A DNA stretch of 64,000 nt from Scleroderma bovista (lineage: Eukaryota > Basidiomycota > Agaricomycetes > Boletales > Sclerodermataceae). Where the stretch lies: assembly GCA_037178675.1 (NCBI GenBank), contig JAYMGJ010000127.1, positions 104,522 to 168,521 on the forward strand, given 5' to 3'. The position numbers and the translations under genes are program-made. The notes beneath the pieces are model-generated. The model was not told the DNA's origin, made no database searches, and was given only the letters and a program-made list of their open reading frames with translations. This document shows positions 44,514 to 56,635 of the stretch, piece after piece (within the stretch, counting starts at the first letter, position 1; the number at the start of each line of letters is the position of its first letter).

Positions 44514-46402
44514 CTATCTCTTTTTCCTTTTATCTTGGGGTGGAGGTGCATCACGATCTGCTCTTTCTGTTGCCCTTCTTTGCCTTTTAGACTGCCAGAC
44601 TGTATTACCGGGACTAGGTTCCTTATTGCTAGGACCAGCTATGGGAATATCCCCTGGAACCACGTTATCTAATAATAATGTCATTATCCTGTCAATTCTA
44701 TTCAATGAACATACCTGTTCCTCTCCTCTGGCGTGGACGTGGCCGGGTGGGGGGAACTGCGATAGTGTCACCGGCTGGTGCATGAGCTTTTGGGGCATGC
44801 CGGTTGTGCTTCTGACTTCTGGTTCGGTCAGTAACACCTTCATTGGGGGAATCACCCTCATCCCATTGGTCCTCTATGTAATATTTTTAGTAGAGACTCC
44901 ACAATTCAGAGAAATTCACTCACCTTGTCTCCTTCTCTTTCCAAGGGCCTTGTCTGACCGGTGCTCATCTTCACCAACTGACCTTTGTAATGCTCCCTCG
45001 GCATCCTTCCAGGCCATGAACCTAAATACATCTTGTGGATCGATTTGTTGTCTCCTCCTCCAGAATTCCAGGATCTGAGTCACTTGCACACCACCCATTT
45101 TGCTAGGTTCCTTCAACGAGACATCAGAAGGGAGGTACTTGCTTTCAATATAACCTTGCAGGTCTTCTGCGATGCTCATCCATGGTACAGTTGCTCTTTC
45201 CTTTCCACAAGCACGACCTATTGTGCCTTAGTTAGTTACCCCTCACCTAAATCCAAGTAACTTACGGTAGTGACAGGTCACGAATGCCCAGATGATGTCC
45301 TGTTTCTCCAGCACATGCATGTCAAGGATGTTCGGAAGTTGCGGAATCCCGCTGTCAAGGGTTTGGAGGCTTACTTGTGCCTTTTTCTTACCCTTCTTGA
45401 CAATCTTTCGAGGATGTTGATCTGCATCCTCATCCTCATCATCTGCCTGGTCTCCATCCGGAATCTCGCTGGCCTTGAATACATCAGAAGCATACCTTGA
45501 CCATTTTTCCTCCATTCCTTCCCAGTCCGGAAATGTACTCGCATTCCCAAGTTCATCATTGAAATCATGTCTGTAATTGTTCTGGTCATCTCAATGTGTA
45601 ACTGCCATGTTTCCACTTACATGCCGGCCATCACCTTTCCATTCTGATCCTTCCAAGCCACCATCACCACCACCCGGGTACCACACTGCTTCCACATAGT
45701 CTCTGCATATTCGCGAGTATACTTCCAGCCTTTTTTCTCAGCTGCACTGAAGACCTGTGAGGTGTATCATACAAAAGATTAGAAAATGTGTACATACATA
45801 GCCTGTACCTCCAGTGGTGGTTGGACCTCATTCCACTCCTGAGCAACCTGCTCTGCCTCTTTCATTTCATCCTCAGTAACCTTCTTCATCAGCCTTCCAA
45901 TGGTCTTTTGGTACCCTCCTATCATTTCCTTGCTGCCAGCCCTGATACCATGCTGTTGGAATTCTTCCTGAATCACCATTTGCTTCTGCTCCCTTATTAC
46001 CCTCCGTGCAGTCCAATTTTGCCCCCACTTCAGCATCCCCTTGCGTGCTCGGGACCAGCCATGGTTATAAAACCAGCTTTTGATGTGCTATAAAATGTTA
46101 GCCTCTGCAGAGCGGAATACAACATGACCTACACCCAACTTAGCTTTCCAGTCCTCTCCCAAGATGTACTCATTTGCAGGCAGGTGTCTAATGAGATCCC
46201 AGACCCTCCTATTCACAGGCTTCCTCCTGTCCCCCTTTAAAGCCTTCCACTCTTCAAGGTTTGCATGAAGAATCTCTATTTCCTCGGAGGTGAGTTTCCC
46301 TGGAGTATTCTCCCCTACCAGTCCGGTGGTCGTGGGATCCTCTGGTTCTGTAGGATGAGATGATTCAGAAGATGAATGGGAGTCTGAGTCACTTGAAGTC
46401 AT
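44514..46402 (-). CDS. KDZ-linked partner protein (element 2)
   Basis: Starts MTSSDSDSHSSSESSHPTEP at 46402. Exons then give EEIEILHANLEEWKALKGDR, HIKSWFYNHGWSRARKGMLK, MKEAEQVAQEWNEVQPPLEV, GTRVVVMVAWKDQNGKVMAG, TFPDWEGMEEKWSRYASDVF, a Lys-rich segment, PSDVSLKEPSKMGGVQVTQI and LEFWRRRQQIDPQDVFRFMA, and a basic end (KRQRRATERADRDAPPPQDK). The blocks EAEQVAQEWNE and LKEPSK...FWRRRQQ...VFRF match EAEKVAVKWNQ and IRDPSK...LWRHWEQ...VLRF of the element 1 gene in the same order, so the two are homologous. It lacks the long Glu/Arg helix of element 1. It is divergent from the transposase, with 335 bp between starts. Confidence 0.75.
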
Positions 46403-46737
46403 TGTGAATGTGGTAGACTTTGTTGGTGAAGCCCTCCATATCATAGCGTGCACCATGTTGAATGGAATTCCCTCAGCTGTCATGTAAAGTTCCTTCGATC
46501 CGAACAATTTCCTTTTGAGGTTAGCTATGGTTCTGGTGCAGTGGATCACTAACCATAAGAAGTAGCCGATATCACAAATCGGCAGATCACCTACTATATA
46601 TAGGCAGTGTACCTAATGTTCCTGATGCCAATTGGTACCAATCTCAGACAAGATACACAGATCCGGATGTGATGATGGTGATCCATGATGTTGCAATGAG
46701 GCATTTCCTACTGAAGTTTGCACCAAGCCTATCAATC

Positions 46738-49700
46738 ATGGGGAAGTCAAGGATATCTGGAGTGACCTCTTCTACCTCTGTGACCCATGTGGTGTGGAAG
46801 ACTGTGAAAACAACTAGAGGATCAATTGATAAGTTTCAAAAGGTCACTCCCAGAAGAAAGGGTCGACAGGCTATGCAATCTAAGGCATCTCCTACTGTGG
46901 CTTGCTCATCCATCATGGCAGAACACAATGTGTTTCAAAATGGTGATGAAGATGCTTACCAGGAGCTAGACGATCCACCTCCTTTGAAACAATTTAAAAC
47001 GACCAAAAATCAGGTAGAGTATTATTCCACAATATATTACCCTGTATCTCATGGACATCGCTTTTAGAACAGCTATCTCTGGGCATGGCTGCCCCATAAA
47101 CAGAAATATCTCTCAATCATTCTTGCCATGGAAGCTCCCCCCTGTCCATGGATTTGCATATTGTGTGGTGGGGATGGCAGCTACAGATGCATAGATTGTG
47201 CACACCGGCCGGTGTTCTGCACAGCCTGTTGCAGGAACCAGCATAAGCTCCGGCCCTTCCACCGGGTTCAACAATGGAATTTGGCCTTCTTTAAAGACTC
47301 CTCTCTCCGGCTTGTGAGTGCTTTCATTCTGACTCAATAACAATGTCTGATGTTGTAGGCGGGGTTGGTGCTGCACCTTGGACATGGTGGGGATCCTTGT
47401 CCGAGTGGTGGTCATGCAGAATTAGATTTCTCTGATGACCTAGAGGAAGGAGCACAGGACCATGAGGAATCTGTGGATTCAGGCTCACCTCCCCATCTCA
47501 AAGTACCGAACAGCAGAACCTTCTTGACTGTGGTGCACACTTCAGGAGTACAATTCTGCGATGTGATGTACTGCAACTGTCAGGGGTCACCAGATTCACA
47601 CCTTCAGCTGATGATGGTCGGCCTCTTTCCTGCCACCACTAAGGAACCAAGGACTGTCTTTACCTTTCAGGTATTGGATGACTTCATCCAGGATAATGTG
47701 GAATGTGGAACCTCTGCCATGAACTATTACAGCAAACTCCGCAGGATTACATCTAATGCCTTTCCACACCTTGTGCCGGTGAGTGGACCGGAAACACATT
47801 ACATGTGTCTTACCTCAGTAATAGGACAGATACAGGGAGCTACTTAGAGTATCCAGGATGTGGAGGGTGCTAAAATTAATGAAATGGAAGGGAGTTGATG
47901 ATAGTGAAATTGGTTCATCGACAGGCGACCTTGTGCTGTTTTGTCCGGCATGTCCACAGCCCGGAGTGAACCTTGATGATACTGATGTGGATTTGTCCCA
48001 GTATGTAATGTGTTTAAGCTCCACTGGGATGGGGAGATTCATTTTTCTTTGTAGCTGGAAATTTTCGAGGTCGATAGTGATGGATGGAAATTTCAAGGCG
48101 GAGCACATGAGACCGAGGAACCCTGCAGATGAGGTGTGGCTGATGGATGGGAGGGGGTTCATGGTAGGCTCAGGTAACTACAAGGAGTACTTGGCAGGCA
48201 CAGCAAATCGGATAGAGGTGAGGGAATGCACCACTGGAAGTTCTATATCTCATCCTTTGAAAAGCGATCAGAGTGTAGCAATCACCAGGCAGTTAATCAG
48301 GCAAATTCGGCAAGGAAACAGCTGTCATCCACCAGGATTGGGGGATGTGCATGTGCAAGACATGGATGTTTCATCCCCCATGCAATGGTTGACTTTCAGA
48401 AGGGAGAACAGTAGGTTCTCATAATTGTCATCTCGAGTTTGTTGAGCTGGTTACAGGCAGGTAAACATGGACTATGCTCTGGTGCATGCAGTCCGGCATG
48501 CATTGAATCCCGACCAACAAGTGATAACATTTTATGACATCAATTGCCAGTATAGTAGAAATTTGGCTCGGCGGATTCAGTCCAACAAATTCATCACTCT
48601 ACCAGATGGACTGTGCATTTTGCCTGGGATCGGTATTTGGCATGTACATGGGCATAAAACAGAATGCTTTGCCAGATATGCCCCGAATTTTATTCCTGGT
48701 GCCAGCAGAGTGGATGGGGAGATCATGGAGACACTGTGGTCTTCACTGAATATAATATCTCCATCTGCAAGGGGGATGGCAACACCGCATCGCCAAGAGT
48801 TACTCGATTTCCAAATGAATGACCACAATTTTGTCAAGATGGTCCGGATGCGTGAGTATAACAATGCCCTTCACCATGACCCTGCTGGCTGACGTGTACA
48901 AGCATTGTTTCTAAGGAGAAAAATGAGGGGTGCCCAGTGCTCATTGACAGAGGTTACAGAAGCTTTTGAAAAACTGAATAACCAAGTCCCAGAAGGTCTC
49001 CGGCAATTGTGGTCAGAGCAGGAGGCGAAGGCATTGAATGACTGGATGATGGATCCCCGTGCAATGGATATATATGATGTTCAGCTGGAGAAGGGTATGT
49101 TGTTTTAAAATGGAGTTAACCTTACTGAATATGGCCTGAAGCACCAACAATGAAATTGATAGAAATGAACCTTATCAACCAACAACAAGACCGGCTTCGG
49201 GGATCAACCACATGGATAGCTAAGGCATTGAAGGTTGAAGGAGCACAGATAATGCTAGCCATTGATGCTCAGCAGCTCAACACATCCGGAACTGAAATAC
49301 AACAGCTATCAATTGCACGGCGCTGAGACCGGCTACAATCCCAGTTAGAGGGATTAGTTGCATCAGCCACACAGTTTCTGGGTGAAGACTGGGATGATGA
49401 TGTAGAACTGGACACTGCCCTACAATTTCAGGACGACCAAGCAGATGGTGAGGAAATAGAAAATCCATTCGTCTTGCCAACACAGGGAAATGCTGAAACA
49501 ATGTTGCCACCACTGCCATCATATATTGGAATAGACCATCTCCAGGGATTAGGACTTGGATTCCTTGTGGAACAGGAACTATCCTTGAGACAGGGGCAAG
49601 CCAATGATTGCCTTCATGAAATTAGACTGGCACTGGCTGACAAGGCCGACATCTTTAGGCAAGATGTTAGACAAGCCGGTAATGATAATATGACCACTCG

Positions 49701-50233
49701 GGCATGGGGCCGGATAGCGAGCACAGATCTCACCCTACAGCGCCATGCCTCATTATATCGCCGGTGCCGCAGGCAGATGGTAGCTCTCCGTGCCGATAGA
49801 CAGGTTCTAGACCAGTACCAGAAATTGCATGCCTCCAACCTTTCGGTCACCACTGCAATATCGGACCCCAATGCTCGGGGCCACAGGGATGATACCCTCC
49901 CTTGGTTCTGGACCATGGATGTACCCCGAGATACTGATAGGAATGATTGGATGTCTGAATGTATGTCTTAGCATCATCACAAAATGCTTTCGGTACTTAA
50001 CTGGAAATCTAGTTTACCAGGTTCATTGGTTCCGGTCCAAGGCACTTAGGGACCGGTGGAAGGAGGAAGTGGAGATGCTACAATGTGAGGCGGAGTGGAC
50101 CAGAAATTATTTCCAAAGTAGGTTGAATTTCTGGTCAGACCGCCAGCAAACAGCATTGAGATCTGATGAGATCGGGATTGCCTGTTATGCTGCCCGGCAA
50201 CGTCAGATATATCACCGGCTCTATTCCATTTAA
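46738..50233 (+). pseudogene. CxC2-KDZ transposase of element 2 (premature stop)
   Basis: Starts MGKSRISGVTSSTSVTHVVW. Exons join well: a basic N-terminus; NSYLWAWLPHKQKYLSIILA; the CxC2 cluster (CILCGG, CIDC, FCTACC, PFHRVQQWN); AGLVLHLGHGGDPC; DRYRELLRVSRMWR; and the core with VMDGNF, ACARHGCFIPHAMVDF, YDINCQY and DGEIMETLW. So all presumed DDE residues are kept. The C-terminal part is open except for TGA at 49324-49326, in IARR-stop-DRLQSQLEG; an ancestral CGA explains it. The same region of the element 1 protein is open with no intron, so this is most likely a true nonsense mutation that would remove about 270 residues. Confidence 0.85.
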
Positions 50234-50264
50234 ACACTACATTGTTGTAGGTTGTAAAACATAT

Positions 50265-51036
50265 CTACTTCTTTTCATCTGTCACAAACCATTCCCATGT
50301 CTTACCCAATTGCTCTTTTACATGGGGAACACTGTCAAATAAACTCAGCCGCTGCTCTGAAGCCTGCATCACCATATGTACATTTCCCATCTCTTTCTCT
50401 ATTTCATGCAGCATGAGATCACACCCACTCATCATGTATTTGATGCTGTCCCTTGGCATTCTTGAGACATCAAAGAGGAGTGGTAAGGACTTAATCCCAT
50501 CCTGCTGATCATGTAAGGCAGGATGTGGTGGCAAGGGAATATACATACCGAGACAGTAGGGAAAAAGTCTTTGGCCTCTGAAATGATGTGTGGGATTTGC
50601 TGGGATTCATATCCATCGGGGAATGTGGTACCAGGCATCTCCCACCATTTGTGTAGCATCAGTCTGGTATGATGAATCTGTGACTCAGATGTCCTGATCA
50701 TGAATACATCATGACCCTTCATGTATTCCAGTATCTCCTCCTGCTGCATCTTTGCCAGAGTGGGACACCACAGGAATTGGTTTGCAATATAAGGCACCCG
50801 CATGATCAGACCATAGGCACTGCATGCAGAGAGCAATCGCTCAAGAACATGCTAAATGTATAATATATGAATTGATTTCCATAAGAATCAGGTGATCTTA
50901 CAATTTCTATCATGACATTCTCAAACCAATTTGAAGGTGGGTTGGGTTGCTGTAGCACATAGGTAAACCATCGTAACCGAACCCCAATGTATTGCAAAGC
51001 GAGGGAGATATTGTGGGCATCAAGGGTGTTAGACAT
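50265..51036 (-). CDS. Hypothetical protein of element 2
   Basis: Starts MSNTLDAHNISLALQYIGVR at 51036. An intron follows ENVMIEIV, then the long exon reads HVLERLLSACSAYGLIMRVP, YIANQFLWCPTLAKMQQEEI, LMLHKWWEMPGTTFPDGYES and EAKDFFPTVS; a last exon reads PALHDQQDGIKSLPLLFDVS and ends TWEWFVTDEKK-stop. I recognise no domain. It is probably a mixed helical soluble protein. It lies tail-to-tail with the transposase (32 bp apart), and I see no counterpart in element 1. Confidence 0.6.
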
Positions 51037-51119
51037 GATTGTGGGCAAGTGAGGTCCTGGGTAAATATAAGCCTTTAATAGGATAATGATATTTCTCACG
51101 GTCCATGTGACATTCATGA

Positions 51120-51957
51120 TGCAGTCCTGCCTGAGGCCGGTTGAATGGGTGGCCGGTATGGCACATACAAGACACAGAGGAATGGTCACCGGTAATAAAT
51201 GTGGGGTATTGACTGGTAATAATCACGTACACACCGGCAATCATGATGCTTGCAATATAAGCCTGTCAGGATTGTATTTGAAGACAGAGACCAGACCAGT
51301 GATGTAGTGACCAGTGATGGTCATCCCAGTATTACACTGGATAATAGGTATAGCAGTAGCATATCGACTGGCAATGGGCATACAACTATTATACTGACTG
51401 GTAACTGTCCCACCGGTAGCATACAAACTGGTGTTGGTCATACTGGTGTTATACTGGCCAGTACTGAAGTTACTGCTATTATGCCGACCGGTAACAGTCA
51501 TACCGGTAGCATACTGACCGCTATGTGGTGTACCAGTATCATCCTAGTATTGTGTTTTGACCTGCGAAGATACCGTTCTATATGGGCATACTGACCGCCA
51601 ATGGTCATACTGGTATTATACTCAGCCCGTAGCGAGTCAAGTGGTGACTGTCATACTGGTGGCCTTCATACCGGTAGCATACCGACCGGTCAGTGTCATA
51701 TCTGTAGCATACCGACCGGTCACTATCATACTGGTAGCATACCGGGCGGTCAGAGTCATACCAGTATCACGACCGGTCAGTGTCTTACCGGTAGCATACC
51801 GACTGGTCACTGTCATACCGGGAGCATATCAACCGGTGTGTCATACTGGTGCATACTGACTGGTAACAGTCATACCAGTAGCATATTGTTCTACATGGAT
51901 AAAGCATATCCTGCCAGAAACATGTATTGGACTACCAGTCATGGCCAATTAAGGTAA
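51120..51957. repeat. ACCGGT repeat block 2 of element 2
   Basis: Tandem units such as GCATACCGACCGGTCA and GTGTCATACCGGTAGC, about 36 bp long in the most regular part (51640-51850). It lies between the unknown gene and the TET/JBP gene. Confidence 0.8.
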
Positions 51958-51958
51958 T

Positions 51959-53306
51959 CTACACCTCCAACTGCAACAACGCATCCTGGACCTTGTGAAG
52001 CCTCATTGGATCTGGCCTGGGGACTCCGAGCCAATTATGAATGTTATCCCGCATGTAGTATGCGAGGCAACATTGGTCTCCACCCTCCTCGATCACTCCA
52101 TGCCTGAGGAGCCTACCAGAAAATGCTACAACCGTGCCCGGGCTATATTCCAGCTGAACTCCAAGGGTTGGGATATTAAGGAAGCAATCTTGATATTCAC
52201 CAACAGTAGCGAGTAGATCAAACCAATCAGACTGGGACTGGGGATCTCGGTGCAAAGGTGTTTTCCGATTGGAAATGAGTGAGAGATTTGTGTATACGGT
52301 CGACCAATGCCCCAGTGCTTCCTGCATCACAGGATTGTTCTCTATAGACCATGCATCCAGCCTCTGCCTTGCCTCTAGACCGGCATGATAGAGTGGAGGG
52401 TGCATTATAGATAGCGCACCAGAAAGGAGGGCAGATGGGAGGCAAATATTCTTTCCCCATTCCTTGCCTGCCGGTGTTGCAAGCCCTGCAGAAACCGATG
52501 GTGTGTGTTTCCTTGTCTGTACCCAAGGTTAATTATGTTTGTTTCTGAAGAAAGATATAACTCTACCGAGTGGCCTTGCAAATGCCTAGCTGGTGAAAAC
52601 TCCAGACATCCGGATGGTGTACTTCCCGGTCGGAAGTATTGATCAGAGTTTCTCCAACTCTGGTTTTTGATACTCTTCCGGAGGTTGTCACCAAGAGGCT
52701 GAAGGCCTGTAACAATATGTTTCTTTACCTACATGTCAGACAAGGCATGCATAATATCGACCACCATACCTGAATTGGCCTAGCTAAGGCACCTGGAAGG
52801 TACCACAAAGCGATGCTATCTCCTTCCCCAAGGATGATTGCTGGTTCCGATAAGATAGCAGGCATGTTACTGGTGCTCCTGATCGCCGGTGGGTGGTTCT
52901 CTAGGAGCTGAGCCTCTTGTTTCATGTCAGCTCCGGACTCCATTGCGGACAGGCTCTCACTAAGTCGTATGAGATCAATGCCAGATGGAACTGAGATGGA
53001 AAGTCAGATGGTATGTTAGAGCCATGCAATGAACTTACTCCAATTTTTGTATGCCTTAACAAGAACAGAAACCAATTGGTTCATCCCAATGCAACCATGG
53101 GATGGAATATCCAATGGAAGTGCAGGCTGGGGAAAATCGGGGTCTAGTGCCAGATGGCGAAATCGCCGGCGCATGTAGCCAGCAATCCTTTCAGATAGGT
53201 GATAGTCAGTGACACCTGTGTTGAATGTGGCCATCTGGCAATATTGGATGTGTCTGTACGGAGGATGCAATGAAGCAGTCAATGACTGATTTGTGCTGAA
53301 AGCCAT
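51959..53306 (-). CDS. TET/JBP family dioxygenase of element 2 (probably inactive)
   Basis: Starts MAFSTNQSLTASLHPPYRHI at 53306 and ends ALLQLEV-stop at 51959. The C-terminal exon (from about 52420) has HPPLYHAGLEARQRLDAWSI, the HxD pair in KTPLHRDPQS, FNIPTLGVQLEYSPGTVVAF-like core sequence (here LNIPTLG) and the distal His in LLRHGV. Where element 1 has GGERAIIAHY this protein has GGDQCCLAYY: the Arg expected to bind 2-oxoglutarate is Gln, encoded CAA, one CpG transition from CGA. The middle exons (52943-52430) are harder to join, so further damage is possible. The family oxidises 5-methylcytosine; this copy keeps metal ligands but likely lost cofactor binding. Confidence 0.75.
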
Positions 53307-54170
53307 GGGAACTGCGACTGGTATATCTTAACTAGTTGCCGGAAGCCAGAAGTGTGTTCCGAATGTACCCCTGCCCATGGGCATTGTATTCCTAGAATCC
53401 CACAGGTCTCAGGGTGATTGACTGCCAGCATAGTACACCTTTCTTTCAACATAACTCACCCTGGGTCTTACTAGATATCAATGGTGTAAAGTTGCCGGCT
53501 GGATGCCTGATCAGTCCGGTGTCCCCCCATAGTAATCAACAAGCATTGGGGTGCTATTATCATAAGTATATGGCCTTATAGGCAGAGTGAGGGAACTTGA
53601 TTGGGAAGTCAGGACCATGTCTTGGTGTCCAGTGTATGCCATACCTGCCGGCTTCATACCTGAGCAATCCAGTCTCACCATCACTAGTAATCAACAATCA
53701 TTGGAGTGCTATTCTCATACTTAAATCACTTTACTGTATCACCATTACCGGTCAGTATACTTATCCTACCAGTATTGCCACGACCAGTGAATATCCTACT
53801 ATGACAATGACCGATCGGTATGCTACCAGTATGACAGTGACCGGTTGGTATGCCACCGGTATGCTACCAGTATGACAGTTACCGGTCAGTATGCTACCGG
53901 TATGATAGTGATCCGGTATCACCGGTATGTTACCGCTGATATGACACTGGTATGCTACCGGTATGGTATGCTATGCCGGATATGACACTGACTGGTTGGT
54001 ATGACCAATTGATCATTACTGGCCAGTACACCACCTGAATGCTTATCATTAACTTGTACTACTTGTATAATCATTTCCATTCAGTACAGTACCAGTCTTG
54101 TCTTTGCTAGTATGTACAATCCTGACATGGCTATCATCAGCCTGGACTTGTTTCAAATATTTTTTCCTCT
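53307..54170. repeat. ACCGGT repeat block 3 of element 2
   Basis: The upstream side of the TET/JBP gene, with a weak direct duplication (AGTAATCAACAAGCATTGG at about 53530 and AGTAATCAACAATCATTGG at about 53686), followed by GTATGCTACCAGTATGACAG and ACCGGTCAGTATGCTACCGG units (53740-54010). No gene seen. Confidence 0.7.
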
Positions 54171-54940
54171 CTGGCCTGACCATACACTTATTGTGACACC
54201 CACACCCAGGCCGGACTATCCATTATGGTAACACACCTACCCGGCCCGACCATACACTATGGTGATGCCCACATCCAGGCCGGACTGTACAATATGGTGA
54301 CACCCCTACCCTGGCCTGACCATACACTATGGTGACTCACCTACCCTGGCCCAATCATACACTATGGTGATGCCCACACCCAGGCCGGACTGTACAATAT
54401 GGTGACACCCCTACCCTGGCCTGACCATACACTATGGTGATTCCCACACCCAGGCCGGACTATCCATTATGGTGATGCCCACACCCAGGCTGGACTGTAC
54501 AATATGATGACACACCTATCCTGGCCTGACCATACACTATGGTGACACCCACACCCAGGCCGGACTGTACAATATGGTGACACACCTACCCTGGCCCGAC
54601 CATACACTATGGTGACACCCACACCCAGGCCGGACTGTTCAATATGCACCCATACCCTGGCCTGACCATACACTATGGTATCACCTACACCCAGGCCGGA
54701 CTGTATATTATGGTTAAACTACACACTCTGGCCAGACCATACACTATGGTGATACCTACATCCTGGCCCAAACCTATATTATGGTGACAACCCACCCCCA
54801 GGCTGGACCATGTATTATGGTGACAATTCTGCATACTGGCCGGACCATAAATCATGGCAACACCCTTTAGTCCGGCCTGACCCCAGCTGGCCCATAACAT
54901 ATGGCCGATTGTCAACCCCCGCTGGCCGTAAAGTATGGTA
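54171..54940. repeat. GGCCGGA/GGCCTGA tandem array
   Basis: Alternating units of about 57 bp: AGGCCGGACTGTACAATATG, GTGACACCCACACCC and GGCCTGACCATACACTATGG. The core resembles the subterminal repeats of element 1. It is the outermost repeat on this side and may be the right subterminal array of element 2. Confidence 0.75.
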
Positions 54941-54944
54941 CAAT

Positions 54945-55327
54945 GTAGGTACATTATGTGACCATGGAGGGTGGTACAATCACCCGGCAGCACCCTATCC
55001 CCCTCCTTATCTGCCATCCAACCATCCACCCTACCATGGGCCTTATGTGGAGGGCACTTCCGGTGTCCCGTCGACTATGCTGCAGCCACAGAACAATCAC
55101 ACAGGACATCCAAATTACAGTGCACAGCACGCCGCTGTCACTCGTAGGCCCGATTATTATTTTAGCGGTACCGTTGCTGGAGGTTATGAAGAACTTCATG
55201 GCGACCCTCCCCTACTCAGATGAACCGGCACCCTCCCCAATGTTACCGTGGCTAATACGGCCCCGCAATCGCTTCCACCATCCTCTTGTCCCAGTGATAC
55301 CTCAATGGAGGTGTCTCCTAGTGAGTA
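54945..55327 (+). pseudogene. Pro/Tyr-rich gene fragment
   Basis: An open frame running out of the repeat reads YNHPAAPYPPPYLPSNHPPY, then GPYVEGTSGVPSTMLQPQNN and AGGYEELHGDPPLLR, meets TGA at 55221, then continues in the same frame as TGTLPNVTVANTAPQSLPPS and DTSMEVSPSE-stop. The TGA could be a former CGA. Composition suggests a disordered regulatory protein; no domain recognised. The 5' end is lost in or hidden by the repeat array. Confidence 0.4.
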
Positions 55328-56635
55328 ATGGTTTCGCCGACTCGGCTTCCATCTGTTTGGGTGTCAATATGACTTCATCTCTGACCCGTATCTACTTGCT
55401 ATACATTTGCTCTATGTTCTCGATGTCGTGCTTTTGTTGCTTTTGAGTATTGGTGTCTGATCTCCATACCCCAATACACATTGTCTTTGTGTGCGATATA
55501 CCACTGCAAGTGAACTGGGATGCGTCCGACGATGTGTTGTAAAACTTGCAGAACCAAAGAAAAAAAATCATAGTGTGAAAACCCTCTAAAATACCTCGAT
55601 GACATACACAGTTGAGAACATAAGAAAAAGAGAAAAGAATATGTGCGGCCTCTTAGTAGGAGTGATGGAAAACCCTCCACGGACCCTCCGCACGACACTG
55701 GACAGACGGGAAGGGAAGATGTAAAACCCTCAACACAACGCGCAACGGATCTCCACGGACCCTCCGCGCGACGCTGGACAGACGGACGGGAGGATTAGTC
55801 AACCCTCAACACGACGCGCGACGGATCGACGGGACCTCACAAGATGCTCAGCGCACCTTCCCTGCAACGTTGATCGGGCCCAATAAACTGCCGTCAGGGG
55901 CACTCAACCGTTTCTGGAATTGGTAGGAACCTCCCCTGAAAATGGCATCTATTAGGTACATTGTTAGGTACACAAAATATATATCTAAAGACCGTGGGAA
56001 CACAAAAAAACTGCTGCCAAGGGTGGCACAACGAAAAAAAAAGTCGGTGACCTCGGAGCAATGACGCTATTAGACACATACCTTCTGTGCTTCTCGTCTT
56101 TGTGTATTTTTCCTTGTAGACGGAGGTGCAGTTGTGGCCCTCATCCTGCTCACTATTCGAAGGTATGGTGATGCAAAATGAAAGACTTGCCTACATACCA
56201 TAAGGTTTATGTAACTACCCCCACGGGCTGCTTCTCAACAGGCGAGCTTGTAGTCACCGATACGGTAGAATTGCCTTGCACTAGTCGAATAGTGGAACAT
56301 AATCGTTCCGGTGAGGGTCAAGTACACGAACTTACAAACATGCGCAAGTTAGATCAGACTCACCATCAGGCAGTAATGTTGCAGAAACTTTCCTCGGACG
56401 TTACTTAACAGCTGTCCTTTCTTCCGACATGCGGCTTGTTTTTTGTGCCCTTCGGGTGCCTGTTGCGCTTCTCGAATTGCTGGTCACTTTGAGTGTTCAC
56501 TTCATTCTGTGTCTGCATCAGCGCGCCGCGTTGCCGTGTTTGGTCGTATAATACTATGTAAATCAGGTTATTACATAGAGTTCCAGAGTTCCAGAACCAC
56601 GCACACCCAACACCGTTGACCAGCCTTGCAACAAC
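55328..56635. repeat. Intergenic with a twin 77-bp direct repeat
   Basis: Two adjacent copies (55674-55750 and 55752-55827) share CTCCACGGACCCTCCGC, CTGGACAGACGG and AACCCTCAACAC phrases. A minus-strand frame at 56640-56405 (RLVNGVGCAWFWNSGTLCNN, ending HVGRKDSC-stop) may be a gene fragment but has no recognised motif. Confidence 0.5.

Larger units (their letters stand above)
42000..54940. mobile_element. Element 2: decaying KDZ transposon with TET/JBP cargo
   Basis: The interval holds, in order, a Ser/Pro-rich gene (+), a partner gene (-), a KDZ transposase (+), an unknown gene (-) and a TET/JBP gene (-), with ACCGGT-rich and GGCCGGA-rich repeat blocks between and beside them. The gene set parallels element 1, but order and orientation differ. 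Ends are estimates from the outermost repeats; no terminal inverted repeats were recognised. Confidence 0.6.
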
